In this document: positions 55,373 through 62,925 of the stretch, piece after piece
Layout of the letters: every line of letters begins with the position of its first letter
How positions within the stretch are numbered: the stretch's first letter is position 1
DNA from: Novosphingobium kaempferiae
GTDB taxonomy: Bacteria > Pseudomonadota > Alphaproteobacteria > Sphingomonadales > Sphingomonadaceae
Length of the DNA: 64,000 nt
Assembly (NCBI RefSeq): GCF_021227995.1
Contig: NZ_CP089301.1
Span: 4,216,001-4,280,000 of the forward strand
Direction of reading: 5' to 3'
Notes under the pieces: model-generated
Database searches by the model: none
What the model was told of the DNA's origin: nothing
What the model saw: the letters and a program-made list of their open reading frames with translations, nothing else
Translations under genes and position numbers: made by a program

Positions 55373-56824
55373 ATGGCCTACACCGACTTCCTGAAGCAGC
55401 AGTGCTACATCGACGGCGAGTGGGTCGGCGCGGATTCCGGGGCATCCTTCGAGGTGACGGACCCGGGCAGCGGCAAGGTTCTGGGCACGGTGCCGAAGAT
55501 GGGCGCCGACGAAACCGCCCGCGCGATAGACGCCGCCGAGGCCGCGCTCCCGGCATGGCGCGCCAAGACCGCGGGCGAGCGCGCCAGGCTGATGCGCAAG
55601 CTGTTCGAACTGATGATCGAGCATCAGGACGATCTGGGTGAACTGCTCAGCCGCGAACAGGGCAAGCCGCTGGCCGAGGGCCGGGGCGAGATCGCCTATG
55701 GCGCCAGCTTCATCGAGTGGTTCGCCGAAGAGGGCAAGCGCGCCTATGGCGACACCATCCCCGGCCATGCTCCCGACCGCCGTATCGTCGTCATCAAGCA
55801 GGGCGTCGGCGTCGTCGCGGCGATCACGCCTTGGAACTTCCCCAATGCGATGATCACCCGCAAGCTCGGCCCGGCGCTGGCGGCGGGCTGCACCATCGTC
55901 ATCAAGCCCGCCTCGGCGACGCCCTACTCGGCCCTCGCCATCGCGCAGCTGTGCGAGATGGCGGGCATCCCCAAGGGCGTGGTCAACGTCGTCACCGGCA
56001 GCGCGGGGCAGATCGGCTCGGCGCTGACCGCCAGCCCAAAGGTCGCCAAGCTGACCTTCACCGGCTCCACCGAGATCGGGCGCGACCTGCTGCGCGAATG
56101 CGCCGAGACCATCAAGAAGTGCTCGATGGAACTGGGCGGCAACGCACCGTTCCTCGTCTTCGACGATGCCGACGTCGATGCGGCGATCGAGGGCGCGATG
56201 ATCTCCAAGTTCCGCAACGGCGGCCAGACCTGCGTGTGCACCAATCGCTTCTACGTGCAGGACGGCGTCTACGACGAATTCGTGGAGAAGCTGGCCGCGC
56301 GCGTCAGCACCATGAAGGTCGGCTACGGCCTGGACGAAGGCGTGCAGGTCGGCCCGCTGATCGACGAGAAGGCGGTCGAGAAGGTCGAGGAGCACCTCAA
56401 GGACGCCGTCGACGGCGGTGCCACGGTGCTCGCGGGCGGCCAGCGCAATCCGCTGGGTGGCAGCTTCTTCAACCCCACCGTGGTCGCGGGCGTGAAGCCC
56501 GACATGAAGCTGGCGCGCGAGGAGACCTTCGGGCCGCTCGCGGGCGTGATCCGCTTCACCGACGAGGCAGACGCCATCCGCATGGCCAACGACACCGAGT
56601 TCGGCCTCGCCAGCTACTTCTACGCCAGCGACCTGAGCCGCGTGTGGCGCGTGGCCGAGGCGCTGGAGGCGGGCATGGTCGGCATCAACACCGGCCTCAT
56701 CTCCACCGAGGTCGCGCCATTCGGCGGCGTCAAGCAGTCGGGCCTCGGCCGCGAGGGCTCGCACTACGGCCTCGATGACTACATGGAGGTCAAGTACCTC
56801 TGCATGGGCATCAAGCCGGCCTGA
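55373..56824 (+). CDS. NAD-dependent succinate-semialdehyde-type dehydrogenase
   Basis: 483-residue aldehyde dehydrogenase. Visible are PWNFPNAMITRK, TGSTEIGRDLL, CSMELGGNAPFLVF (Glu) and NGGQTCVCTNRFYV (Cys). Overall it looks like GabD-type succinate-semialdehyde dehydrogenases, although related aldehydes are possible. The ATG at 55373 is chosen; the in-frame codons upstream look non-coding. A perfect hairpin (56836-56868) follows the stop and likely ends transcription. Confidence 0.9.
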   Translation: MAYTDFLKQQCYIDGEWVGADSGASFEVTDPGSGKVLGTVPKMGADETARAIDAAEAALPAWRAKTAGERARLMRKLFELMIEHQDDLGELLSREQGKPLAEGRGEIAYGASFIEWFAEEGKRAYGDTIPGHAPDRRIVVIKQGVGVVAAITPWNFPNAMITRKLGPALAAGCTIVIKPASATPYSALAIAQLCEMAGIPKGVVNVVTGSAGQIGSALTASPKVAKLTFTGSTEIGRDLLRECAETIKKCSMELGGNAPFLVFDDADVDAAIEGAMISKFRNGGQTCVCTNRFYVQDGVYDEFVEKLAARVSTMKVGYGLDEGVQVGPLIDEKAVEKVEEHLKDAVDGGATVLAGGQRNPLGGSFFNPTVVAGVKPDMKLAREETFGPLAGVIRFTDEADAIRMANDTEFGLASYFYASDLSRVWRVAEALEAGMVGINTGLISTEVAPFGGVKQSGLGREGSHYGLDDYMEVKYLCMGIKPA

Positions 56825-56835
56825 TCCGGGTCTGG

Positions 56836-56868
56836 CCGAAGTAGGCTTCGCGCCGAAGCCTACTTCGG
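56836..56868. terminator. Bidirectional hairpin terminator
   Basis: CCGAAGTAGGCTTCG (56836-56850) and CGAAGCCTACTTCGG (56854-56868) pair perfectly over 15 bp with a 3-nt CGC loop. It lies 11 nt after the dehydrogenase stop and includes the stop codon of the convergent secreted-protein gene. There is no long T run on either side. Confidence 0.75.
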
Positions 56869-57306
56869 CGTCCTGCATTGCTTGAGGGAGCGGGCCTGAA
56901 CCACCTGCATCATCGGCGCGCCCAGCGGGGTGCGCAGGGTGTTGTCATGCTCCACCAGCAGCGCGCCGCGCCGCTCTCCGTCGTTGAACATCAGCGTCAC
57001 GGGCATGTTGTCGCCGCCCCACTTGTCCTTGCCGTACTTGACCCCGACCCAGCGCTGGATGCCTTCGTAGCGCGCGCCGCCCGCGCAGGAATAGCACACG
57101 TCGACCGGCAGCGGCCCCGCCTTGCCCGCCGCAGTGTCGAGGAAGACCCCCGCCTTGCCGACGATAACCCGGGGCTGGCGCGTACAGTCGCCGCCCGGCG
57201 CATAGCTGCCGTATATCTCGGCGGGGATCTCGGGAGCCTGCGCCAAGGCCGGAGCAACAACCAGCAGCGGCAAGGCCATCGCCACTGCGAAGAACAACCG
57301 GGTCAT
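56860..57306 (-). CDS. Secreted protein of unknown function
   Basis: 148 residues with a signal peptide (RLFFAVAMALPLLVV ... LAQA). The mature part has two Cys pairs (DCTRQ, then VCYSCAGG and a late QCRT), a GERRGALLVEHDN segment and a basic end. It is probably periplasmic. Not recognised. The ATG at 57306 has AGGA about 11 nt upstream. It is convergent with the dehydrogenase and divergent from the FAH gene. Confidence 0.72.
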   Translation of the reverse strand: MTRLFFAVAMALPLLVVAPALAQAPEIPAEIYGSYAPGGDCTRQPRVIVGKAGVFLDTAAGKAGPLPVDVCYSCAGGARYEGIQRWVGVKYGKDKWGGDNMPVTLMFNDGERRGALLVEHDNTLRTPLGAPMMQVVQARSLKQCRTPK

Positions 57307-57452
57307 GCGTGGTTTTCCTGATACTGCCGATGCGGTGAATCCCAGTCTGGAGAACATCTCCGGACGATGAAACCGCGTCGATGGACCCTCTGCAATTGCG
57401 CGAGGGGAAAATCCGCATTCCCTTGCCGCGAGAACGAGAGGGGAATGCCGCA

Positions 57453-58328
57453 ATGAAGATCTGCCGCTATCGCACCGCGCCCGACGCACCGATCCGCCTC
57501 GGCGTGGTTCGGGAGGATCGGGTGCATGACGTCACCGCCGTGACCGAGGCCCTGCCCTCCGTGCGCTGGCCCTTCCCGCCCGGCGACCAGTTCATCGCCC
57601 ATCTCGACACCCTGCGCCCCCGGATGGAGGCGCTGGCCGACGCCGCCGAGGGTCTGCCCCTGTCCGGCGTGCTTCTTTCCAACCCCGTCGCCAATCCGGG
57701 CAAGTTCGTCTGCGGCGCGGGCAACTTCGAGGAAGTGCTGGCGGCGGGCGGCCATCCACGCCGCCTCGGCCTGCTGTTCAAGATGACCAGCGCCGCCGCC
57801 GGTCCCGCCGACGGCGTTACCCTGCGCTGGCCCGAACGCACGACCTTCCACGAAATGGAGATCGCCATCGTCATCGGCCGCGAAGGCACCGAGATCCCCG
57901 CGTCGGAGGCGCTGGACTACGTCGCAGGCTACTGCATCGGCCTCGACATGACGATGCAGGGCAGCGAGTTTCCCAGCTTCGGCAAGAGCTTCGACACCTA
58001 TGGCGTGATGGGCCCGTGGCTGACCACGAAGGACGAGATCGCCGACCCCGACGCACTCGACTTCCGCCTCACCGTCAACGGCGAGGACCGGCAGGTGGAC
58101 AATACCCTCCGCCTCGTCCTCGGCATCGCCGCGCTCGTCGAGCATGCGGCCTCGGTGATGACGCTGCATCCGGGCGACGTGATCTTTTCCGGCACCCCGC
58201 CGCGCTCGGTCGGCCCCGTGGTGCCGGGCGACACCATGCATGCGTGGATCGAGGGGCTGGGCGAGATGACCGTGGCGGTGCGCGGCGGCCCCGGCCGCAA
58301 GACGCCGCTGGAGGGTATGCTTCCCTGA
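57453..58328 (+). CDS. Fumarylacetoacetate hydrolase (FAH)-family protein
   Basis: 291 residues. The FAH fold has NPVANPGKFVCGAGNF, the metal ligands HEMEIAIVIG (Glu-x-Glu), VAGYCIGLDMTMQG in place of the usual ND, and GDVIFSGTP. Members are hydrolases or isomerases/decarboxylases of ring-cleavage products, so it could be the late step of aromatic breakdown. ATG 57453 has AGGGG upstream. It is followed by the sigma-factor operon. Confidence 0.9.
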   Translation: MKICRYRTAPDAPIRLGVVREDRVHDVTAVTEALPSVRWPFPPGDQFIAHLDTLRPRMEALADAAEGLPLSGVLLSNPVANPGKFVCGAGNFEEVLAAGGHPRRLGLLFKMTSAAAGPADGVTLRWPERTTFHEMEIAIVIGREGTEIPASEALDYVAGYCIGLDMTMQGSEFPSFGKSFDTYGVMGPWLTTKDEIADPDALDFRLTVNGEDRQVDNTLRLVLGIAALVEHAASVMTLHPGDVIFSGTPPRSVGPVVPGDTMHAWIEGLGEMTVAVRGGPGRKTPLEGMLP

Positions 58329-58436
58329 TTCCAAGCCGGTTATCAACGTCATGGCGCGGGCGTCATCAATGTGTCTCACATTTCTGATTTGTGACCGCCC
58401 GGCTCAGTCGGAGCCGTCACGTATTCGAGAAGACCG

Positions 58437-59033
58437 GTGGCCTCCAAGGCAAGCGACAAGGATCATCGCGAGGATCTGATCCAATGGGTCGCCACGCACA
58501 TCATACCACATGAGGCCGATGTCCGGCTCTGGCTGCGCAAGACGGTGCGTAGCCAGAGCGATGTCGATGACGTGATACAGGAAGCCTATTGCCGTCTCTC
58601 GGAACTGCCGGATACGTCCCACATCCAGAGCGGCCGCGCCTACTTCTTCACGATCGCGCGTTCGATCGTCATTCAGGGATTCAGGAGGGAGAAGGTCGTC
58701 GCCTTCGATGCTATCGAAGATGCCGAACTCGCCGACATCCGGGACGAGGCGCCTTCTCCCGAGCGGGTCGTCGATGCGCGGCTTCAACTGCGACGGGTTC
58801 TCGACGCGATAGCCACGCTGCCTCCCGCTTATCGTCATGTCGTCGAAATGCGGCGCATTCATGGGCTTTCGCAGAAGGAGACGGCCCGACATCTCGGCAT
58901 TACGGAGAAGATCGTCGAGAATAACTCGTTGCGCGGCCTGCGTATGATCATGAAAATCCTGTCCGATGGACAACCCCATAACGAAGCCGGCACCAGCCAT
59001 CGCGACGAGACGCCCCTCCATGCCTTCCATTGA
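58437..59033 (+). CDS. FecI-like ECF sigma factor
   Basis: 198-residue extracytoplasmic-function sigma factor. Region 2 has DVDDVIQEAYCRLSEL and AYFFTIARSIVIQGFRREK, and region 4 has RHVVEMRRIHGLSQKETARHL (shortened to RRIHGLSQKETARHL). It directs RNA polymerase to its target promoters when the FecR partner is activated. GTG start at 58437 with GAGAAG upstream. Its 3' end overlaps fecR by 68 nt, so the two are coupled. Confidence 0.9.
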   Translation: MASKASDKDHREDLIQWVATHIIPHEADVRLWLRKTVRSQSDVDDVIQEAYCRLSELPDTSHIQSGRAYFFTIARSIVIQGFRREKVVAFDAIEDAELADIRDEAPSPERVVDARLQLRRVLDAIATLPPAYRHVVEMRRIHGLSQKETARHLGITEKIVENNSLRGLRMIMKILSDGQPHNEAGTSHRDETPLHAFH

Positions 59034-59979
59034 CGAGATAGCCAATGCCTGGGCCGTGCGCTGGGACGCCGGAGTGCTGGATGCCACGCAAAAGCAGGAG
59101 CTTGAAGCCTGGCTCGCCATGGATCGCAGGCATCGTGGCGCCTATCTGCGGGCCCGCGCCACGCTGCAGTGGATAGACCAGGCGCGGGAGCCTGATGCCG
59201 CCGATGCGGCAGATCCGATCGTCATCCCGGCCGCCGCATATCTCGGAAGTAAAGGAGTTTCACGAGGATGGGGCATCGCATTTGCAGGCATTGCCGCTGC
59301 GGTTGGCGCATTCGTGCTGTGGCCCTCCCCCCCGGACTACGCCACGGCTATCGGGCAGCATCGCGACGTTATGCTCGCTGACGGGTCGCTTGCGGCGCTC
59401 AACACCGATACGGCTCTCGATGTCGACTACAGTGCTTCCCGGCGCGATCTGGCGCTTCGCAAGGGCGAGGCCTGGTTTCGCGTGGCGCATAACCGCGCCC
59501 GTCCTTTCGAGGTGACGGTCGGTTCGGTCCACGTTCGCGCCACCGGGACGGCCTTTGCCGTGCGCAGCGTGGACGAGGGAGTGAGGGTGACGGTCACCGA
59601 AGGCCGGGTGCTGGCGTGGATCGATGGGTCCGCGCACAAACCCATAGCCATCGCGATGGGAGACCAGGCTTTCCTGCGCCAGAACGGCACCAAGCATGCA
59701 CTGACGATCACCGAACCCTCACCGGCGGGCACCGACATCGAACAGACGCTCGCCTGGCGTCGGGGTGAAATCGTGCTCAACGGCCAGACGGGGAGCGAGG
59801 CGGCCGACGAGTTCAACCGGTACAATGAGCGCCCGATCCGGATCCGAAATGCGCGAGCGGCACGCTACCAGCTGGTCGGTTACTTCCAGACCAGTCAGTC
59901 GCTGGAATTCGCAACCGCGTTGGCGCGTATCAGCGGATCGCGATTGTCATCAAATCGAAATGAAATCATCATCGAATAG
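58966..59979 (+). CDS. FecR-like anti-sigma factor
   Basis: 337 residues. The N-terminal DUF4880 domain has ANAWAVRWDAG and LAMDRRHRGAYLRAR (residues ~25-67), a single membrane helix follows (~103-121), and the periplasmic FecR domain has RDLALRKGEAWFRVAHN and PFEVTVGSVHVRATGTAF. It controls the sigma factor and receives a signal from the STN domain of the receptor downstream. ATG 58966 lies inside the sigma-factor gene. Confidence 0.9.
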   Translation: MDNPITKPAPAIATRRPSMPSIDEIANAWAVRWDAGVLDATQKQELEAWLAMDRRHRGAYLRARATLQWIDQAREPDAADAADPIVIPAAAYLGSKGVSRGWGIAFAGIAAAVGAFVLWPSPPDYATAIGQHRDVMLADGSLAALNTDTALDVDYSASRRDLALRKGEAWFRVAHNRARPFEVTVGSVHVRATGTAFAVRSVDEGVRVTVTEGRVLAWIDGSAHKPIAIAMGDQAFLRQNGTKHALTITEPSPAGTDIEQTLAWRRGEIVLNGQTGSEAADEFNRYNERPIRIRNARAARYQLVGYFQTSQSLEFATALARISGSRLSSNRNEIIIE

Positions 59980-60030
59980 TCATCATAAAATTTTTCGACG
60001 AAGTTGAGGGAAAACACGCGGCCGATCTTC

Positions 60031-60051
60031 TTACCGGTTAACACTTACCGG
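60031..60051 (+). promoter_or_regulatory. Repeat pair overlapping receptor ribosome site
   Basis: TTACCGG occurs at 60031-60037 and 60045-60051. The segment CCGGTTAA-CAC-TTACCGG is also an imperfect palindrome, and the second copy runs into the GGAGG ribosome site of the TonB receptor. Possible translational control or sigma-target element. Confidence 0.4.
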
Positions 60052-60058
60052 AGGTCGC

Positions 60059-62914
60059 ATGTTTTCGTTTTCTCGCCCGTCGCCGTGGATGTTCGGCGCC
60101 GCCGTGACCGCATTGGTCGTCTCGATGCCCGCTTCTGCCCGGCCGACGCACTTCAACGTTCCGGCCCAGTCCGCCGCATCAGGCATTCAGGCTTTCGCCC
60201 GGCAGGCCGGCGTGCAACTTCTCGTCCAGAAGGAGCAGACCGACGGCAAGCGCACCGGTGAAGTGAAGGGCAACCTGGAGACGAAGGACGGCCTCTCCCG
60301 CCTGCTGCGCGGAACCGGGCTCGAAGTGCTTTCCATCGAGGGCACCGTCATCACCCTTGGCCGCCGCGAGATCGTCTCCTCGACGCCGCGCGGCATCGAG
60401 CATGGCGCGTCCTCCATCGTCGTGATGGCCCGCCGTTCCGACGAGCGCATCGCGCGCCGGGCCACCGCCGTGGTCGATGCCGTCCATATCGATGACGTCG
60501 CCACGCTGGCGGGCGGCGACGGGTCCGTCGTCGAGCAGCTGATTACGCTCCCCGGCATCACCGGCGTCGAGGAAGGCGACACGCCTCGCTTCATCTCGAT
60601 CCGCGGCATCTCCGCCAACCTCAACAGCACCCTGATCGACGGCATCGCGCTGGCATCGATCGGATCGGACGGCGACGGTTCGCGTCAGGTCAACCTGCAG
60701 CTCGTGCCCTCGAACATGAGTTCGGGCAACGAGGTCTACAAAAGCTTCACGCCCGAGCTTCCCGGCGATGCGATCGGCGGCGTGGTGAACGTCGTCACCC
60801 GGTCCGCCTTCGACAAGGACGGGCTCTACACCCTGTTCGACGCCAACGCGATCTACTCCACTTTTCGCGGCCCCGCAGGCATCAACGCCATCACCGGCAG
60901 CGGCGCGCACTGGGGCAAGGGCCTGAAAGGCGTCGTCAGCAGCCGGTTCGGCGCGGACGGGCAGTTCGGGATCGTCGTCACCGGCGAATACCAGGACCGC
61001 GTGCGCAATTCGTCGAAGTACTGGCAGGCCACCAAGTACTACTTCAGCGACGCGGGCAAGAAGCTCGCGAGCCCGGAAGACCCGAACTGGAACGGGCTGA
61101 TCGTCCCCTACGACCAGCAATATGCCAGCTACACCAACCAGCTGCGTTCCTACGGCGGTTCGGCCAAGCTGGAATGGTCTTCTCCGGACGAGCGCTTCTA
61201 TGCATCGATCCTCGGGTTCGGGCGGCGTCGCTATGAAGACTCCACCATGAACAAGCAGGACTACTACACCAAGAATTCGATCTTCGACCAGACCGAGGCG
61301 GGCGGCCGCCAGCAGATCAACTCGATCTACACCCGCTACCGCCACGACGACTGGAACCGTCGGCTGTTCGGCGGCATCGGCAATGTCGAATGGACCGAAG
61401 GCAAGAGCCACCTGCAGGTGCGCGGCGGCTACACCAAGGCCCTGTACGACAACCACCAGACCTCACTGGTGGCGCGCGCCTATCCCACTTCGGCTTTCCT
61501 GACCTACAGCTCGGAAGGCAGGATCCCGCACATCACTTCGCTCAGCGATCCCAAGGTGCTCGACCCGAAGAAGACGCCCTATCTGCTGAGCACCGCCTAC
61601 GACATGAACCGCGTCGCCCGCGAAGACATGGGCAATGCGCGTATCGACTATTCGTACAACGCAGGCGCCGACGATCGCGGCGTGGGCTTCGTGGTCGGCG
61701 CGGAGTGGCGTGACCTGGTGCTGCGCCGCAATCTCGACGAACTGGACTACAAGGTCGGCCGCAACATGGCCGATTACCTCTTCACGCCGGACTACACGGC
61801 GGCGGGCGCGATCTCGCCAATGCCGTGGATCAGCTACGGCTTCGTGAGCCAGATGCCGACGCTGGCGGTCGACAAGACCAACACCGCCTACAACTCCGCG
61901 ATCGGCGACTATCGCTACGCCGAGACGGTCGTGTCGCCGTTCGCCTCGCTCCATTACACCGCCGAGCGTTTCGCCATGGTCTGGGGCCTGCGGTTCGATC
62001 ACACGCGCTTCACCGCCGACACCCCGCAGGTGTCCAACGGAGCGATCGCGGGGACCGCGCGCAGCCACGGCGGCTATGAATTCGTGCTCCCCTCACTCTC
62101 GGCCGAATACAAGCTGACCGATACCGCCACGATCAGCGCATCGGCCAGCCGCACGCTCGGCCGCCCGACGCCCGGCGACATCGCGCAGGCCGAAAGCACG
62201 AGCTGCGGCGAGCAGGAGAACGGCAGCGAAGGCTGCGTCATCAGCCGAGGCAACCCCGACCTGCAGCCGCGCCGCGCCACCAACCTCGACTTCACCGCGA
62301 CGCAGGCGTTCAATCGCGGCAAGGGGCTGGTCGGCGTCAGCCTGTTCGCCAAGTGGATCGACGACGACATCTACAACCTGACCAGCCAGACCTCGATCGG
62401 CGACACCGTCTACAAGATCTCCCAGCCGATGAACTCCAGCGGATCGCGCATCATGGGTGCGGAAATGCGGGTCGAGAACAAGGGCATCAAGCTGGCGGGC
62501 CAGAAGTTCGACATCTTCGCCAACCTGACCTTGATGAAGGGCCATATGGAGGTCACTTCGGACGGCGGCGTGCGTGAGATCGACCGGCTGCTCTACCAGC
62601 CCGCCGTGCTCGCCAATGCGGGCGTGACCTGGCACACGCCGTTCCTGCACAGCGCCTTCACCGCCCGCTACAACTATCGCGGCAAGTACCTCGAAAGCGT
62701 CGGCGCCTCGCCGTGGCTCGACGAAGGGCGCGCGGGCTACGGCACGCTCGACCTCAGCCTGACGCAGCGGATCACCTCGTTCGCCACCCTGAAGTACGAG
62801 TTTTACAATGCCCTCGGCGAGAAGCCGCGCTGGCTGATGGGCGAGAACCTTCAGTACTACACCGAGGCGGACAACTACGGCCGCACCGCCTTCGTCCACC
62901 TCATCATCCGCTGA
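60059..62914 (+). CDS. TonB-dependent receptor with STN signalling domain
   Basis: 951-residue outer-membrane receptor. Signal peptide to about residue 27 (PASA-RPTHF), STN signal domain ~30-88 (SAASGIQAFARQAGVQLLVQ, shortened to SGIQAFARQAGVQLL), then a plug domain with LITLPGITGVEE, DTPRFISIRGI and GGVVNVVTRSAF, and a beta barrel to the end. It imports a ligand using TonB energy, and the STN domain signals to FecR. GGAGG sits 4 nt before the ATG. The final residue is Arg, not the usual aromatic. Substrate not known; the following gene suggests a phosphoester. Confidence 0.92.
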   Translation: MFSFSRPSPWMFGAAVTALVVSMPASARPTHFNVPAQSAASGIQAFARQAGVQLLVQKEQTDGKRTGEVKGNLETKDGLSRLLRGTGLEVLSIEGTVITLGRREIVSSTPRGIEHGASSIVVMARRSDERIARRATAVVDAVHIDDVATLAGGDGSVVEQLITLPGITGVEEGDTPRFISIRGISANLNSTLIDGIALASIGSDGDGSRQVNLQLVPSNMSSGNEVYKSFTPELPGDAIGGVVNVVTRSAFDKDGLYTLFDANAIYSTFRGPAGINAITGSGAHWGKGLKGVVSSRFGADGQFGIVVTGEYQDRVRNSSKYWQATKYYFSDAGKKLASPEDPNWNGLIVPYDQQYASYTNQLRSYGGSAKLEWSSPDERFYASILGFGRRRYEDSTMNKQDYYTKNSIFDQTEAGGRQQINSIYTRYRHDDWNRRLFGGIGNVEWTEGKSHLQVRGGYTKALYDNHQTSLVARAYPTSAFLTYSSEGRIPHITSLSDPKVLDPKKTPYLLSTAYDMNRVAREDMGNARIDYSYNAGADDRGVGFVVGAEWRDLVLRRNLDELDYKVGRNMADYLFTPDYTAAGAISPMPWISYGFVSQMPTLAVDKTNTAYNSAIGDYRYAETVVSPFASLHYTAERFAMVWGLRFDHTRFTADTPQVSNGAIAGTARSHGGYEFVLPSLSAEYKLTDTATISASASRTLGRPTPGDIAQAESTSCGEQENGSEGCVISRGNPDLQPRRATNLDFTATQAFNRGKGLVGVSLFAKWIDDDIYNLTSQTSIGDTVYKISQPMNSSGSRIMGAEMRVENKGIKLAGQKFDIFANLTLMKGHMEVTSDGGVREIDRLLYQPAVLANAGVTWHTPFLHSAFTARYNYRGKYLESVGASPWLDEGRAGYGTLDLSLTQRITSFATLKYEFYNALGEKPRWLMGENLQYYTEADNYGRTAFVHLIIR

Positions 62915-62925
62915 GACCCGGCGCC

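Noticed and set aside
60009..60032. GGAAAA ... TTCTT as a FecI-type promoter before the receptor
   Set aside because: The spacing of 13 nt is shorter than the usual ~17, so the match is weak.
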